Numbered from the stretch's first letter, positions 34,119-42,973 are shown. The stretch is DNA of 64,000 bases from Actinocorallia sp039871655 (GCF_039871655.1 NZ_JBDPLZ010000003.1:434001-498000), one strand, 5' to 3'. The notes: generated from the letters alone by a model not told the origin. Numbers and translations are program-made.

Positions 34119-35144
34119 GTGCAGAATCAGATCTCTGGGGCGGCGCCCATCCTCATCGCCTCGGTGTTGTGGGGCACCACCGGCACCGCCAGTTCCCTCG
34201 CCCCCTCCGGAGCTCCGGCGGCGGCCATCGGCTCGGCAGGCCTGGCGTTCGGCGGGCTGCTGCTGTTCCTGTCCACACGCGGCGCCCGTACGCTGCACGC
34301 CGCGTGCACCGGAGCCGAACGGTGGCTGCTCCTGCTGGGGGCCATCGCGGTGGCCGGATATCCGGTCACCTTCTACCCGGCCGTGGCGCGCACCGGCGTG
34401 GCCGTGGCCACTGTGATCGCGCTGGGCAGCGCCCCGGTCTTCACCGGGCTGCTGGCCTGGATCATCGGACGGAGCCGTCCCGCGACCCGTTGGCTGTGCG
34501 CCACCGCTGGAGCCGTGCTCGGCTGCGCCGCACTGGTCCTGGGGCCCGAACTCACCGACGGCGCGGCCCCCCTGGACACCGCCGGTGTCCTCCTGGCGGC
34601 TCTGGCGGGACTCTCCTACGCCGTCTACGCCCTCATCAGCGGAAGACTCATCGCACACGGCCACGCCTCCGGATCGGTGCTGGGCGCGATGTTCGGCGGC
34701 GCGGCCTTGCTCGTCCTGCCGGTGCTGCTGTCCACCGACACGCATTGGCTCCTCACCTGGCGCGGCACGGCCGTGGCCCTGCACCTGGCGTTCTTCACCA
34801 CCTTCGTGGCCTACCGCCTCTTCGGCCACGGCCTGCGCCGCACCTCCGCGCAGACCGCCACCACCCTGACACTGGCCGAACCCGCCGTGGCCGCGCTGCT
34901 GGGAGTGGCCGTCCTCGGCGAACAGCTGCCCCTTCTCTCCTGGTCCGGCCTGGTCGTCCTCGCCCTGGCCCTCGTCCTCCTCACCACTCCCACCCGCCCC
35001 CGCCGTCCGGCCGCCATCGTCGTGGAGGACGGGCCCGACCAGAGAAATCGCGGAAGGATGTCGATGCGGCCGTGTCCCGTTCGTCGTCAGGGTGTGCGGC
35101 GGACGGCCGCCGCGGACACGAGGCGTGAAGGAGCCCGACAGTGA
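34119..35144 (+). CDS. EamA/DMT-family exporter
   Basis: A 341-residue inner-membrane protein with ten transmembrane helices in two EamA repeats (about 5-135 and 150-288); the second carries the TLAEPAVAALLGVAVLGE signature. A charged cytoplasmic tail of about 50 residues follows. GTG 34119 has a GGAAG Shine-Dalgarno site. It overlaps the YCII gene by 4 bp. Members export amino acids or metabolites. Confidence 0.9.
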   Translation: MQNQISGAAPILIASVLWGTTGTASSLAPSGAPAAAIGSAGLAFGGLLLFLSTRGARTLHAACTGAERWLLLLGAIAVAGYPVTFYPAVARTGVAVATVIALGSAPVFTGLLAWIIGRSRPATRWLCATAGAVLGCAALVLGPELTDGAAPLDTAGVLLAALAGLSYAVYALISGRLIAHGHASGSVLGAMFGGAALLVLPVLLSTDTHWLLTWRGTAVALHLAFFTTFVAYRLFGHGLRRTSAQTATTLTLAEPAVAALLGVAVLGEQLPLLSWSGLVVLALALVLLTTPTRPRRPAAIVVEDGPDQRNRGRMSMRPCPVRRQGVRRTAAADTRREGARQ

Positions 35145-35491
35145 AGTACATGCTGCTCATCAACAGTGGTGCGGTCGACGAGAACGGCGGGGCCGAGGGG
35201 TGCAGCGTCGAGGACTGGATCGCCTACGACAAGACCGTGCGGGACGCGGGGATCCTCGTCTCGTCGGAGTCGCTGGCGGACCTGGTCACCGCCACGACGG
35301 TCCGGGTGGGCCCCGACGGGGAGCGCACGGTCACCGACGGACCGTTCGCGGAGACCCGTGAGGTGCTCGGCGGCTTCTACGTCATCGACGTCCCGGACCT
35401 GGACGCCGCACTGGACTGGGCGGCCCGATGCCCAGGTTCGCGCGGTGGCGGGGCGGTCGTGGTGCGGCCGGTCGCCGACTTCGGGGCCTGA
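35141..35491 (+). CDS. YCII-related (DGPF) protein
   Basis: A 116-residue dimeric alpha-beta fold protein. MKYMLLINSG at the start and VTDGPFAETREVLGGFYVID are signatures of the DGPF/YCII family. It is 5 bp upstream of an ECF42-type sigma factor. This linkage is the hallmark of the ECF42 group, in which the role of the DGPF proteins is not settled. Confidence 0.92.
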   Translation: MKYMLLINSGAVDENGGAEGCSVEDWIAYDKTVRDAGILVSSESLADLVTATTVRVGPDGERTVTDGPFAETREVLGGFYVIDVPDLDAALDWAARCPGSRGGGAVVVRPVADFGA

Positions 35492-35496
35492 CGGCG

Positions 35497-36750
35497 ATGC
35501 GGGAACGGTCGACCGCCGTTGACCTGGCCGTGGAGGCGGTGTTCCGGGAGGAGCACGGGCTTCTGCTCGCCTCCCTCGTCAGCCGCTTCGGTGACCTCGA
35601 CCTGGCCGAGGAGGTGGCCTCCGAGGCGATCGAGGCGGCGCTGGTGCGCTGGCCCCTGGACGGGGTGCCCTCCAGGCCCGGGGCGTGGCTGCTGACGACG
35701 GCCCGGCGCAAGGCGGTCGACCGGCTGCGGCGGGACCGGGCGTACGCCGCCCGGCTCGCCGTCCTGCAGGCGGACGCGGAACGGGCCGGCCCCGTCCCGT
35801 CCGCGGACGCCGTCGGCGAGCTCCCCGACGAGCGGCTGCAGCTGTTCTTCACCTGCGCGCACCCCGCTCTCCCGGCCGAGGCGCGCGGGGCGCTGATCCT
35901 GCGCTGCCTGGCCGGGCTGACCACGCCGGAGGTCGCGCGGGCCCATCTCGTCCCACCGACGACGATGGCCCAGCGGATCGTGCGGGCCAAGAGAAAGATC
36001 CGCGAGGCCCGGATCCCGTTCCGGGTGCCCGGTCCCGACGAACTGCCCGGACGTCTGCCCGGCGTGCTGCAGGTCCTCTATTCGATCTTCACGGAGGGGT
36101 ACGCGGCCAGTTCCGGCACCCGGTTGCAGCGGCCCGGCCTGGCGGAGGAGGCCATCCGGCTGGCGCGGGTCCTGCGCCGGCTGCTGCCCGCCGAACGTGA
36201 GGTCACCGGCCTGCTGGCCCTGATGCTCCTCGTCCACGCGCGGCGTGCCGCCCGCACCGGTCCGGACGGCGGCCTGGTGCTGCTCGAGGACCAGGACCGC
36301 ACCCGATGGGACCGGACCATGATCGAGGAAGGGCTCGCCCTGGTGCCGCCGGCGCTGGCCGGCGGCCCGCCCGGCCCGTACGGAGTGCAGGCCGCGATCG
36401 CCGCGCTGCACGACGAGGCACCGGACCTCGCCGCCACCGACTGGCCGCAGATCGTGGCGCTCTACGACGTGCTGCTCGCACTCACCCCGTCCCCCGTCGT
36501 CGCGCTCAACCGCGCCGTGGCGGTGGCCATGCGCGACGGACCGGAAGCGGGCCTGACGCTGCTCGATGAACTCGCCGGCGACGAGCGGCTGCGCACCCAC
36601 CATCCCTATCCGGCCGCACGCGGGGAACTGCTGCACCGCCTCGGCCGCCTGCCGGAGGCCGCGGCCGCCTACCGCCGCGCGCTGGAACTCGCCGGCACCG
36701 AACCCGAACGCGCCTACCTGCGGCGCAGACTCCACGAAGTCGAGTCCTGA
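35497..36750 (+). CDS. ECF42-type RNA polymerase sigma factor with C-terminal TPR-like extension
   Basis: A 417-residue protein. Sigma region 2 (about 10-75) and region 4 (about 108-165, LPAEARGALILRCLAGLTTPEVA) are followed by a C-terminal domain of about 250 residues (DUF6596 and TPR-like helices, VVALNRAVAVAMRDGPEAGL). No anti-sigma gene is present; in this group the C-terminal extension controls activity. ATG 35497 is chosen from its 5-bp spacing to the YCII stop. Confidence 0.93.
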   Translation: MRERSTAVDLAVEAVFREEHGLLLASLVSRFGDLDLAEEVASEAIEAALVRWPLDGVPSRPGAWLLTTARRKAVDRLRRDRAYAARLAVLQADAERAGPVPSADAVGELPDERLQLFFTCAHPALPAEARGALILRCLAGLTTPEVARAHLVPPTTMAQRIVRAKRKIREARIPFRVPGPDELPGRLPGVLQVLYSIFTEGYAASSGTRLQRPGLAEEAIRLARVLRRLLPAEREVTGLLALMLLVHARRAARTGPDGGLVLLEDQDRTRWDRTMIEEGLALVPPALAGGPPGPYGVQAAIAALHDEAPDLAATDWPQIVALYDVLLALTPSPVVALNRAVAVAMRDGPEAGLTLLDELAGDERLRTHHPYPAARGELLHRLGRLPEAAAAYRRALELAGTEPERAYLRRRLHEVES

Positions 36751-36769
36751 ACGCCCGACCCGCTGGGAG

Positions 36770-37837
36770 CTACAGCCGGGGCGGAAGATTCTCATCCTCC
36801 TGCCGGTGGGCAGCCTCTCGGGTTTCCTCTCCTGAGGCTCCGTGTCCGGCGCTGAGCAGCCGGCGCCGGGCCCAGGCGAGGAGCGCCAGCACGCCCAGCA
36901 TCAGAGCGGCGTTGGCGGCGTACTTGGCGGGGTAGGAGACCTCGCCCAAAGGCTGGACGAGGAAGGAGAGACTCGCGTTGGCCACGAGGGCGGCGCCCCC
37001 GACGGCCAACACGTGGTCCCGCCCCCACCGCGCTCGAGCGGACCACCACACCAGCAGGCCACCGGACAGAAACAGCGTCGCTGCCTTCAAAGCGATCCCC
37101 GGCCAGGTCGCGGGCAGCAGGTGATAGGCGGTCAGCAGGACCGTGCCGAGGACTCCGACCCGCCATGCTGCCGGTACCCGTCCGGGACGTCGCACGCGGC
37201 GGCGCGGAATCGCGAAGGCCGCCACGATCAGGACGAGGGCGAGTGCGGCGGTGGTGCCGAGCTGGGCCGGGGTGGCCATGAAGTGCTCGGTGTGCTCGTG
37301 GAAGAACACCAGGACCGCCAAGGCGTACAGCGCGACCATCACGCTCGTGCCGACCTTGCCCAGCCACGGCCGGTCGGCGATCCGCGGAACGCAGGACTCG
37401 ACCACGGCGATCGGCGCGGCGAAGCTCCAGATCGCGTGGCCCGCGATGAAGGTCAGCGCGTGGTTGGCGCTGATACCCAGGCCTGGAATGAGGGTGGGCA
37501 GCCGTTCCTGGTCCCAGAAGGGATCGTCGATGAAGGCGGGGTTGAACAGGCTCTGGTCGATCAGCCCGGCCTGGATCAGGCCGAACGCCGCGCCCAGCAG
37601 CAGGATCGACGGCCATCCGCGACCGGTCCGCCGAACCGCCTCGCGGATCATCACCGCGACCGTGCCGTAGAGCGGAGCGAGGAAGAGCAGTCCGACCAGC
37701 AGCTCCAGCGGTCGGCTCATGATTTCGAGATAGCCGATGAGGTACTCGGCGCAGATCGGGGACAGCACCAGCAGTCCCAGCGCGGGCGCGAGTCCGCGCC
37801 TCAGTGACGGTCCCAGAACGGTTCGGCCGGTGTCCAT
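36770..37837 (-). CDS. Polytopic membrane protein of unknown function
   Basis: A 355-residue protein with about ten transmembrane helices. Notable loop residues are AEYLIGY, FNPAFIDDPFWDQERLPTLIPGLG and HEHTEHF with several His/Asp. It is divergent from a TetR regulator, with a palindromic operator between them, so it is the likely regulated target. The family was not identified. Confidence 0.75.
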   Translation of the reverse strand: MDTGRTVLGPSLRRGLAPALGLLVLSPICAEYLIGYLEIMSRPLELLVGLLFLAPLYGTVAVMIREAVRRTGRGWPSILLLGAAFGLIQAGLIDQSLFNPAFIDDPFWDQERLPTLIPGLGISANHALTFIAGHAIWSFAAPIAVVESCVPRIADRPWLGKVGTSVMVALYALAVLVFFHEHTEHFMATPAQLGTTAALALVLIVAAFAIPRRRVRRPGRVPAAWRVGVLGTVLLTAYHLLPATWPGIALKAATLFLSGGLLVWWSARARWGRDHVLAVGGAALVANASLSFLVQPLGEVSYPAKYAANAALMLGVLALLAWARRRLLSAGHGASGEETREAAHRQEDENLPPRL

Positions 37838-37877
37838 GGTGTTCCTCTTCGTACCGGAGGGAGGGACTCCATCATAA

Positions 37878-37898
37878 ACCGAGTGCTCGGTCTATTAT
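37878..37898. promoter_or_regulatory. TetR operator and -10 element
   Basis: ACCGAG-TG-CTCGGT (37878-37891) is a 14-bp palindrome typical of TetR sites. TATTAT (37893-37898) next to it is the likely -10 for the regulator gene. Confidence 0.6.
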
Positions 37899-37953
37899 TA
37901 GGCCCGGGACCGATAAAGTGGTGTCGGCCCATGAGGATCCAGCCAGGAAGGAC

Positions 37954-38565
37954 ATGATGAGAACGGTCGACCCGGCCAAACACCAGGCCCGTCGGCGGCA
38001 CATCGTGAACGCCGCGGCCGAGCTGTTCGCGGCCAAGGGCTTCGAGCGCACCACGACCGCCGAGATCTGCAGGGCCGCGGGCACGAGCGCGGGCAACCTG
38101 TTCCACTACTTCCCCAACAAGCGGGCCATCTTCCTCGCCGTGTTCGAGGACGACGGGGACGACAAGGCCGAACGCCTGGCACAGGCGCGGTCCGGCGACG
38201 ACCCGTGGGCGGCCCTGCTCGAGGTGGTCGACCTCCTCGCCGCCCCCGCGACGGAGCCGATCGTTCCTCCGCTGGTGATGGAGGCGATGGTCCAGGCCTA
38301 CCGAGACCCCGAGGTCGAGGCGGCGCTGAGCCGCGACAACGCCGTGGAGCACGCCGCGATCGCCGCGTTGCTGTCAAAAGCCACCGACGCCGGCCAGATC
38401 GACCCCGGCCTGGATCCGAACGACACCGCGACCTGGATCCAGGCCCTGATCGCCTCGCTCTACACCAGCGCGGCCACCGACCCGACGTTCAAGCCGGCCG
38501 AGCAGCTCACCACCCTTCACCTCATCCTGCACCGATTCCTCCGGCCCGAGCCGAGCAGCCCTTAG
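37954..38565 (+). CDS. TetR-family transcriptional regulator
   Basis: A 203-residue regulator. The helix-turn-helix (about 12-60) includes FAAKGFERTTTAEICRAAGTSAGNLFHYFPNK, followed by a C-terminal ligand domain. AGGAAGGA precedes tandem ATGs at 37954 and 37957, and either may be used. It is divergent from the polytopic membrane protein it probably represses. Confidence 0.92.
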   Translation: MMRTVDPAKHQARRRHIVNAAAELFAAKGFERTTTAEICRAAGTSAGNLFHYFPNKRAIFLAVFEDDGDDKAERLAQARSGDDPWAALLEVVDLLAAPATEPIVPPLVMEAMVQAYRDPEVEAALSRDNAVEHAAIAALLSKATDAGQIDPGLDPNDTATWIQALIASLYTSAATDPTFKPAEQLTTLHLILHRFLRPEPSSP

Positions 38566-38671
38566 AGGGTGTTATGCAGGTGTTTATGCCGGTACGGGCT
38601 GTTGTGTTGGTGAGAGTTGTGTTGCGTGCCATTGGTGCTGTTCGGGGCGAAGAATCCCGGTTGGCGAGGCC

Positions 38672-39031
38672 TCAGCCGACGAGGCGTTTGAGTTTGGCTC
38701 GGGTGCCTTCGGTGTGCTCGGGCTCATCGGGCAGGCCGAGAGCACGGCAGACGTCTTTGGTGCGCAAGCCCTCGGAAGTGCCGGCGAGGATGGCCGGGAT
38801 CTGCTGGTAGACGGCCGGAAGGTCGGCGGCTGCCTCCGGCGGGGTCTGCTCGTCGAGCTCGGTGAGGGTCTGGCGGGTGGCCTCCAGCCGCGTCAGGAGC
38901 TGCCGGGCCTCCTGCAGCCGGCCAGCGAGGTCGGCGATGGCCTCCTCGAGCCGGTCGACCTCGGCCCGTGCGGTGCGGGTGCGCTCGTCCAGCTGCCGCA
39001 GCAGCGCTTGGGGCAGCAGCGGGCTGGTCAT
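38672..39031 (-). pseudogene. Coiled-coil protein usually seen near insertion sequences, 3' end damaged
   Basis: 119 residues remain: a long coiled coil (about 5-65, ARAEVDRLEEAIADLAGRLQ) and a conserved KDVCRALGLPDEPEHTEGTR segment. The frame stops after KLKRLVG. Continuing past the TGA, after a one-base shift, the sequence reads PGFFAPN, the kind of ending recalled for intact homologues. A stop mutation plus a frameshift is therefore likely. Homologues are often found beside transposase genes. Confidence 0.5.
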
Positions 39032-39117
39032 GCGGCCAAGTCCCACGAGGACGGGCGGGGGCTCTCCAGGTGGGCGTGGTGGTGCGGGTGATTTGGCGGG
39101 AGAGGTTGTCGGTCATC

Positions 39118-39296
39118 GCCCAGTAGACGGAGACCGGGACAAACCGTGGGAACCGCAGGTAGAACTGATGTCCTGGACGGGCCTGCCCGGTGGATGGCAA
39201 GGCGGCTCGGTGCGCATCACTCCAGCCGAGCGCTACATGAAGACAACGCCGGTCGTCCATTCCCACGGTTTCTCCCGGTCTCCGTGAAACTGGGGC
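39118..39296. mobile_element. MITE-like element with 26-bp terminal inverted repeats
   Basis: The arm at 39127-39152 (starting ACGGAGACCGGGACAAACC) is matched in inverted orientation by 39260-39285 with one mismatch in 26. Outer blocks GCCCAGT and ACTGGGGC extend the symmetry. The 107-bp interior has no gene. The size and structure fit a non-autonomous IS derivative or the joined ends of a deleted element. Confidence 0.6.
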
Positions 39297-39354
39297 AACA
39301 TCACTGGAACCGTTACGCTCCTGGCGACCACGGAACGACGAACTGATCTTCCCT

Positions 39355-39651
39355 CTACTCCTCGGCGAAGGGCTCGTCGCTCCAGCGGAACCACACCTGA
39401 TCGTCCTGGATGTGAAGCAGGAACTCCGCTACCAGCCCATGCGGCGCGACCAGCTCCACAGCCCCGGTGATCTGCTCATAGACCGCTTCCCAGACCTCGT
39501 AGTCATCATCGATTCGATCAAGAAGTTCCAGTTCTTGAGCGAACAACGGGCTCAATTCGGGAAACCCAGGCCCCGCCGCGAAGCGCCCGTTGAGCCAGGG
39601 CCGATCCACCGACTCGATGGTGATCTCACCGACCAGCTCGTCCTGGCGCAT
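39355..39651 (-). CDS. Small hypothetical protein
   Basis: A 98-residue acidic protein: DELVGEITIESVDRPWLNGRF, PGFPELSPLFAQELEL and a C-terminal FLLHIQDDQVWFRWSDEPF. It resembles short actinobacterial unknown proteins that begin with a VGxITV...PWxxxRF strand pair. The frame is open only about 14 codons upstream with no better start. It lies in a decayed zone but its own frame is intact. Confidence 0.6.
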   Translation of the reverse strand: MRQDELVGEITIESVDRPWLNGRFAAGPGFPELSPLFAQELELLDRIDDDYEVWEAVYEQITGAVELVAPHGLVAEFLLHIQDDQVWFRWSDEPFAEE

Positions 39652-39734
39652 GAGCCGCCAGACGCTCCCTTCAAAGGGCGGATCCGTGAACTACGAGATC
39701 CCGACGCCACCGACGACGAAGAGGACTGAGTCAT

Positions 39735-39836
39735 GTCGCGCGTCCGGGCGGTGCAGAGGCGCCCGTACAGGTGGTCGACCTCGTGGCCGACCAGGCGCGG
39801 GCGGGCCAGATCGTCGCTGAAACCCGAGGTGAGGGT
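39735..39836 (-). pseudogene. Peptide deformylase C-terminal fragment
   Basis: In frame after the SDR stop, the sequence reads DDLARPRLVGHEVDHLYGRL followed by a few more residues. GHEVDHL is the metal-binding HExxH motif 3 of deformylase, and the flanking ARLV...GRL pattern matches actinobacterial members. Motifs 1 and 2 and any start codon are absent, so about 34 codons of a destroyed gene remain. Confidence 0.6.
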
Positions 39837-40634
39837 TCAGCTGTTCTTGAAGGGGTTGAGGGTCTTTCCGGCGAGGTAGCCCAGGCGGATGGGCAGGGGC
39901 TTCATGGCGACGGCGGAGATCTTGTTGACGAGGCCGGGGACGCACACGGGTTTGCCCTTCATGACGGCGGTCCAGCCTTCGGTGACGACGGCCTCGGGGT
40001 GCTGCCACAGGATGCGGGGCAGGTGGTTGGCCTTGTCGCGGGTGCCCATGACGTCGTGGAATTCGGTGTGGGTGAAGCCGGGGCACAGGGCGGTGACGTG
40101 GATGCCGTGCGGTTTGAGTTCCATGTCGAGGGCTTGGGAGGTGTTGAGGACGTAGGACTTGATGCCGGTGTAGAGCAGGCTGGCGGCGGGCGGGGCGAAC
40201 GCGGCGACCGAGGACAGGTTGACGATGCGGCCCCAGCGGCGTTTCTTCATGCCGGGGATGACCAGGTGGGCCAGCTCGGTCTGGGCGGTCACCATCAGCT
40301 GGATCTCTCCGGCCAGGGTGTCCCAGGGAGTGTCGGCGAACGCGGTCTTTCCCGACAGTCCGGCATTGTTGATCAGGACGTCGATCTCCAGGCCCTGCTG
40401 GTCGGCGTAGGCGAGGATCGCCGCCGGGGTGGCGGGGTCGGTGAGGTCGGCGGCGAACACTTCGTAGCGCCCACCGTGCCGTTCGGTCAGCTGCGCGGCG
40501 AGGTCCTGGAGCCGGTCGGCGCGGCGGGCGACCAGGAGCAGCTGGTAGCCGCGGGCGGCCAGGTGGCGGGCGAACGTCGCGCCGATGCCGGCGGACGCGC
40601 CGGTGATCAGCGCGGTGCGGGGGGATGTGGTCAT
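39837..40634 (-). CDS. SDR-family oxidoreductase (SDR/DltE-like)
   Basis: A 265-residue SDR. TGASAGIGATFA (about 12-23), NNAG, the catalytic Ser in LSSVAAF and YTGIKSY (Tyr-x3-Lys) are present. The C-terminal VTALCPGFTHTEFHDVMG is typical of the subgroup acting on lipophilic carbonyls. It is cotranscribed with the preceding unknown gene under dual TetR-type operators. Confidence 0.92.
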   Translation of the reverse strand: MTTSPRTALITGASAGIGATFARHLAARGYQLLLVARRADRLQDLAAQLTERHGGRYEVFAADLTDPATPAAILAYADQQGLEIDVLINNAGLSGKTAFADTPWDTLAGEIQLMVTAQTELAHLVIPGMKKRRWGRIVNLSSVAAFAPPAASLLYTGIKSYVLNTSQALDMELKPHGIHVTALCPGFTHTEFHDVMGTRDKANHLPRILWQHPEAVVTEGWTAVMKGKPVCVPGLVNKISAVAMKPLPIRLGYLAGKTLNPFKNS

Positions 40635-40671
40635 GAGGTCCTTCGTTCGGGCGGGGCAGGCAAGGTGGGGG

Positions 40672-41256
40672 TTAGGCGGGCGGGCCGGGCAGCTCGCGCG
40701 GGCCGGGCGTGAAGGCGGACCGGGCGTTACCGACGTCGCCCCGGTAGGGGCCGACCGGGCCGGTCAGCAGGAAGGGCCGGGGGACGCGGCGCTGAGCGTC
40801 GGTGAATCCCCAGGTGCCCATGCCCAGGTAGACGCCGGGTGCGGCACGCCGTACCTCATCCACCATGTGGATCATCCCGCACATCGAGACGTAAGCGCGG
40901 TACAAGAGCGTGTAGGCCGGAGCACCGTCGTAGCGGGACGGGGCCAGGAGCGTGCGCATCGGATACCGCTGCCGGACCCGGCCGAACTGGTCGAAGGTGT
41001 TGTAGCCGCGCCCGCCGTCCTCATCGACGGGCCGGAAGCCCTTGCACAGCCACGTCCCGAGCGGGTTCTCCACGGCCGCTTTTCCGGTCACCACGGCGAA
41101 CAGGTTGGGCTGGGCCAGCAGAGCGGCGGTGTACTCGCCGTTCATCTCGCCGATCGCGGGGGCATCCAGAGTGGTGAACAGGGTCAGCAGGCCGCTGGTG
41201 TCCAGCCGGCGCAGCTCAGCGGCCGCGCTCTCGGTCTCCAAAGGAACCCACCTCAT
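40672..41256 (-). CDS. Conserved hypothetical protein in an SDR/TetR cassette
   Basis: A 194-residue soluble protein: ELRRLDTSGLLTLFTTLDAP, GEMNGEYTAALLAQPN, ENPLGTWLCKGFRP and YRAYVSMCGMIHMVDEVRR. The pattern recurs beside SDR genes in actinobacteria, but no function was recognised. ATG 41256 is preferred to a TTG at 41274 that lies inside an operator. Confidence 0.7.
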   Translation of the reverse strand: MRWVPLETESAAAELRRLDTSGLLTLFTTLDAPAIGEMNGEYTAALLAQPNLFAVVTGKAAVENPLGTWLCKGFRPVDEDGGRGYNTFDQFGRVRQRYPMRTLLAPSRYDGAPAYTLLYRAYVSMCGMIHMVDEVRRAAPGVYLGMGTWGFTDAQRRVPRPFLLTGPVGPYRGDVGNARSAFTPGPRELPGPPA

Positions 41257-41258
41257 CT

Positions 41259-41306
41259 CTTGAATGGTCCTCAAGAAACGTAGCGCCTTCTTGAGCGGTG
41301 TTCAAG
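41259..41306. promoter_or_regulatory. Two copies of a CTTGA-N7-TCAAG operator
   Basis: The 17-bp sites at 41259-41275 and 41290-41306 share CTTGA and TCAAG half-sites with 7-bp spacers. Their centres are 31 bp apart, close to three helical turns. They sit between the divergent TetR and unknown/SDR genes. Confidence 0.7.
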
Positions 41307-41319
41307 ATAGAGTGGAGGG

Positions 41320-41883
41320 GTGCCCAGGAACCGACGCCCGCAGGATCGCGAGGAGAAGCGCGAGGAGATCATCGCCGCCGCGCAGCGCCTGTTCGTCGAC
41401 GACGGCTATGAGTCGGCGTCCATGGGGCAGATCGCCAAGAGCGCAGGCGTCACCGTCAACACGATCTACTGGTATTTCCGTGACAAGGACGAGCTGCTCA
41501 TCGCCGTCCTGGACCGCCTGCTGGCCGAGGCGCTCGCCACCTACGCGGAGATCGACGGCCTGCCGCTGAACGATCGGCTGCTGTGGGTGGTCGACCAGCT
41601 GGAACGGCTGCACGGGCTCGTCAACACCGTGCACACCCGCGCCCCGGTCTCCCCCGCCATCGACACATGGCACGCCGGATTCCACCAGCTGGCCGACACC
41701 CTGTTCGTCGACGGCCTCCGCACGGCCGGCGCCGCCGAGACCGACCTCGCCGCCATGACCGCGATCGGCACCTTCGTCATCGAAGGCCTCCTCACCCACC
41801 AACGCGACGAGGCGGGCAAGCGGGCGGTCATCGACCTGCTCGTCCACAGCCTCACCGCCGCCACCCGAACAGGGTCAGGCTGA
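41320..41883 (+). CDS. TetR-family transcriptional regulator
   Basis: A 187-residue regulator. The helix-turn-helix (about 14-62) includes FVDDGYESASMGQIAKSAGVTVNTIYWYFRDKDEL. TAGAGT lies 6 bp before the GTG, with a purine-rich stretch directly adjacent. It should bind the two CTTGA-N7-TCAAG sites and control the divergent SDR operon and itself. Confidence 0.92.
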   Translation: MPRNRRPQDREEKREEIIAAAQRLFVDDGYESASMGQIAKSAGVTVNTIYWYFRDKDELLIAVLDRLLAEALATYAEIDGLPLNDRLLWVVDQLERLHGLVNTVHTRAPVSPAIDTWHAGFHQLADTLFVDGLRTAGAAETDLAAMTAIGTFVIEGLLTHQRDEAGKRAVIDLLVHSLTAATRTGSG

Positions 41884-41998
41884 CCGGCAGCGGCGCTCTA
41901 CGACACAGAATCTCAATTACCTGTCACACTGGCTCCTCTCGTGATGCCACGGCCCAGCTCGCGGCGGTGTCGGCGGTGTCGGCCCTTCGACCGGCAGA

Positions 41999-42973
41999 TC
42001 AGGCGGGTTGGGGTGTGAGTTCTCTCAGCCGTCCGTCGAGTTCGGAGCGGTAGAAGTCCATGAATCCGTCAGGGTCGGGACCGGCGTTCTGCATCACCAG
42101 GTGGTCGAACCCGGCGTCGACGAACGGCTGGGTGACCTCGAGGTACCTGGACGGGTCGGGGCCGCAGGCGAACTTCTCCAGGATGTCCTCCTCGCGCACG
42201 GTGGTGCTGGCCGCTTCGAAGTTGGCCGGGTTGGGCAGCTCGCTCATCACCTTCCATCCGGTCAGCGCCCAGCGGGAGCTCTCCCACGCCGACCGCGCGG
42301 CGGTGTGCTCGTCGGGTGCCCAGGCCATGGGGACCTCGGCGAAGAGCGGTCCGTCACCCCCGGCTTCGCGGAACTCCTTGACGAGCTTCTCCTTGGGCTC
42401 GGTGGAGAACATCCCGTCTCCGAACTCGGCGGCGAGCCTGGCCGCCCGAGCCCCGCCCGCGGCCACCGCGATCGGGGGGAGCTCCTCGGGCAGGTCGAAC
42501 ACCCGGGCGTCCTCGAGCTGCAGGTACTTGCCCTGGTAGGAGCGGTAGCCGCCCTGCCACAGCAGCCGGATGATCTCCAATGCCTCCCGCAGCATCTCGT
42601 GGCGGTCCTGCACCGACTGCGGGAAGCCCGGCCCGACGACGTGCTCGTTCAACCGCTCCCCCGAGCCGATCCCCAGGGTGAAGCGCCCGTCGGACAGCAG
42701 CGCCAGCGTCGCCGCGGCCTGCGCGATGATCGCCGGGTGGTAGCGGACGGTCGGACAGGTCACCCCGGTCGCCAGAGCGATCCGCTCGGTCTTCGCGGCG
42801 ATGGCGCCCAGCACCGACCAGGCGAACGGCGAGTGCCCCTGGTCGTGCAGCCACGGGTGGTAGTGGTCGCTGATCTCGACGAAGTCGAATCCGGCCTCCT
42901 CGGCCTTCACCGCCTGTCGCACCAGCTCCTTGGGCCCGAACTCCTCCGCCATGAGCTTGTACCCGATCCGCAT
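41999..42973 (-). CDS. F420-dependent LLM-class oxidoreductase
   Basis: A 324-residue luciferase-like TIM-barrel enzyme. GFDFVEISDHYHPW, the LATGVTCPTVRYHPA strand, GIGSGERLNEHV and the KYLQLEDARVFDLPE segment match the F420-dependent glucose-6-phosphate-dehydrogenase-like subgroup recalled as TIGR03557. It uses the deazaflavin F420; the substrate is unknown. Confidence 0.9.
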   Translation of the reverse strand: MRIGYKLMAEEFGPKELVRQAVKAEEAGFDFVEISDHYHPWLHDQGHSPFAWSVLGAIAAKTERIALATGVTCPTVRYHPAIIAQAAATLALLSDGRFTLGIGSGERLNEHVVGPGFPQSVQDRHEMLREALEIIRLLWQGGYRSYQGKYLQLEDARVFDLPEELPPIAVAAGGARAARLAAEFGDGMFSTEPKEKLVKEFREAGGDGPLFAEVPMAWAPDEHTAARSAWESSRWALTGWKVMSELPNPANFEAASTTVREEDILEKFACGPDPSRYLEVTQPFVDAGFDHLVMQNAGPDPDGFMDFYRSELDGRLRELTPQPA

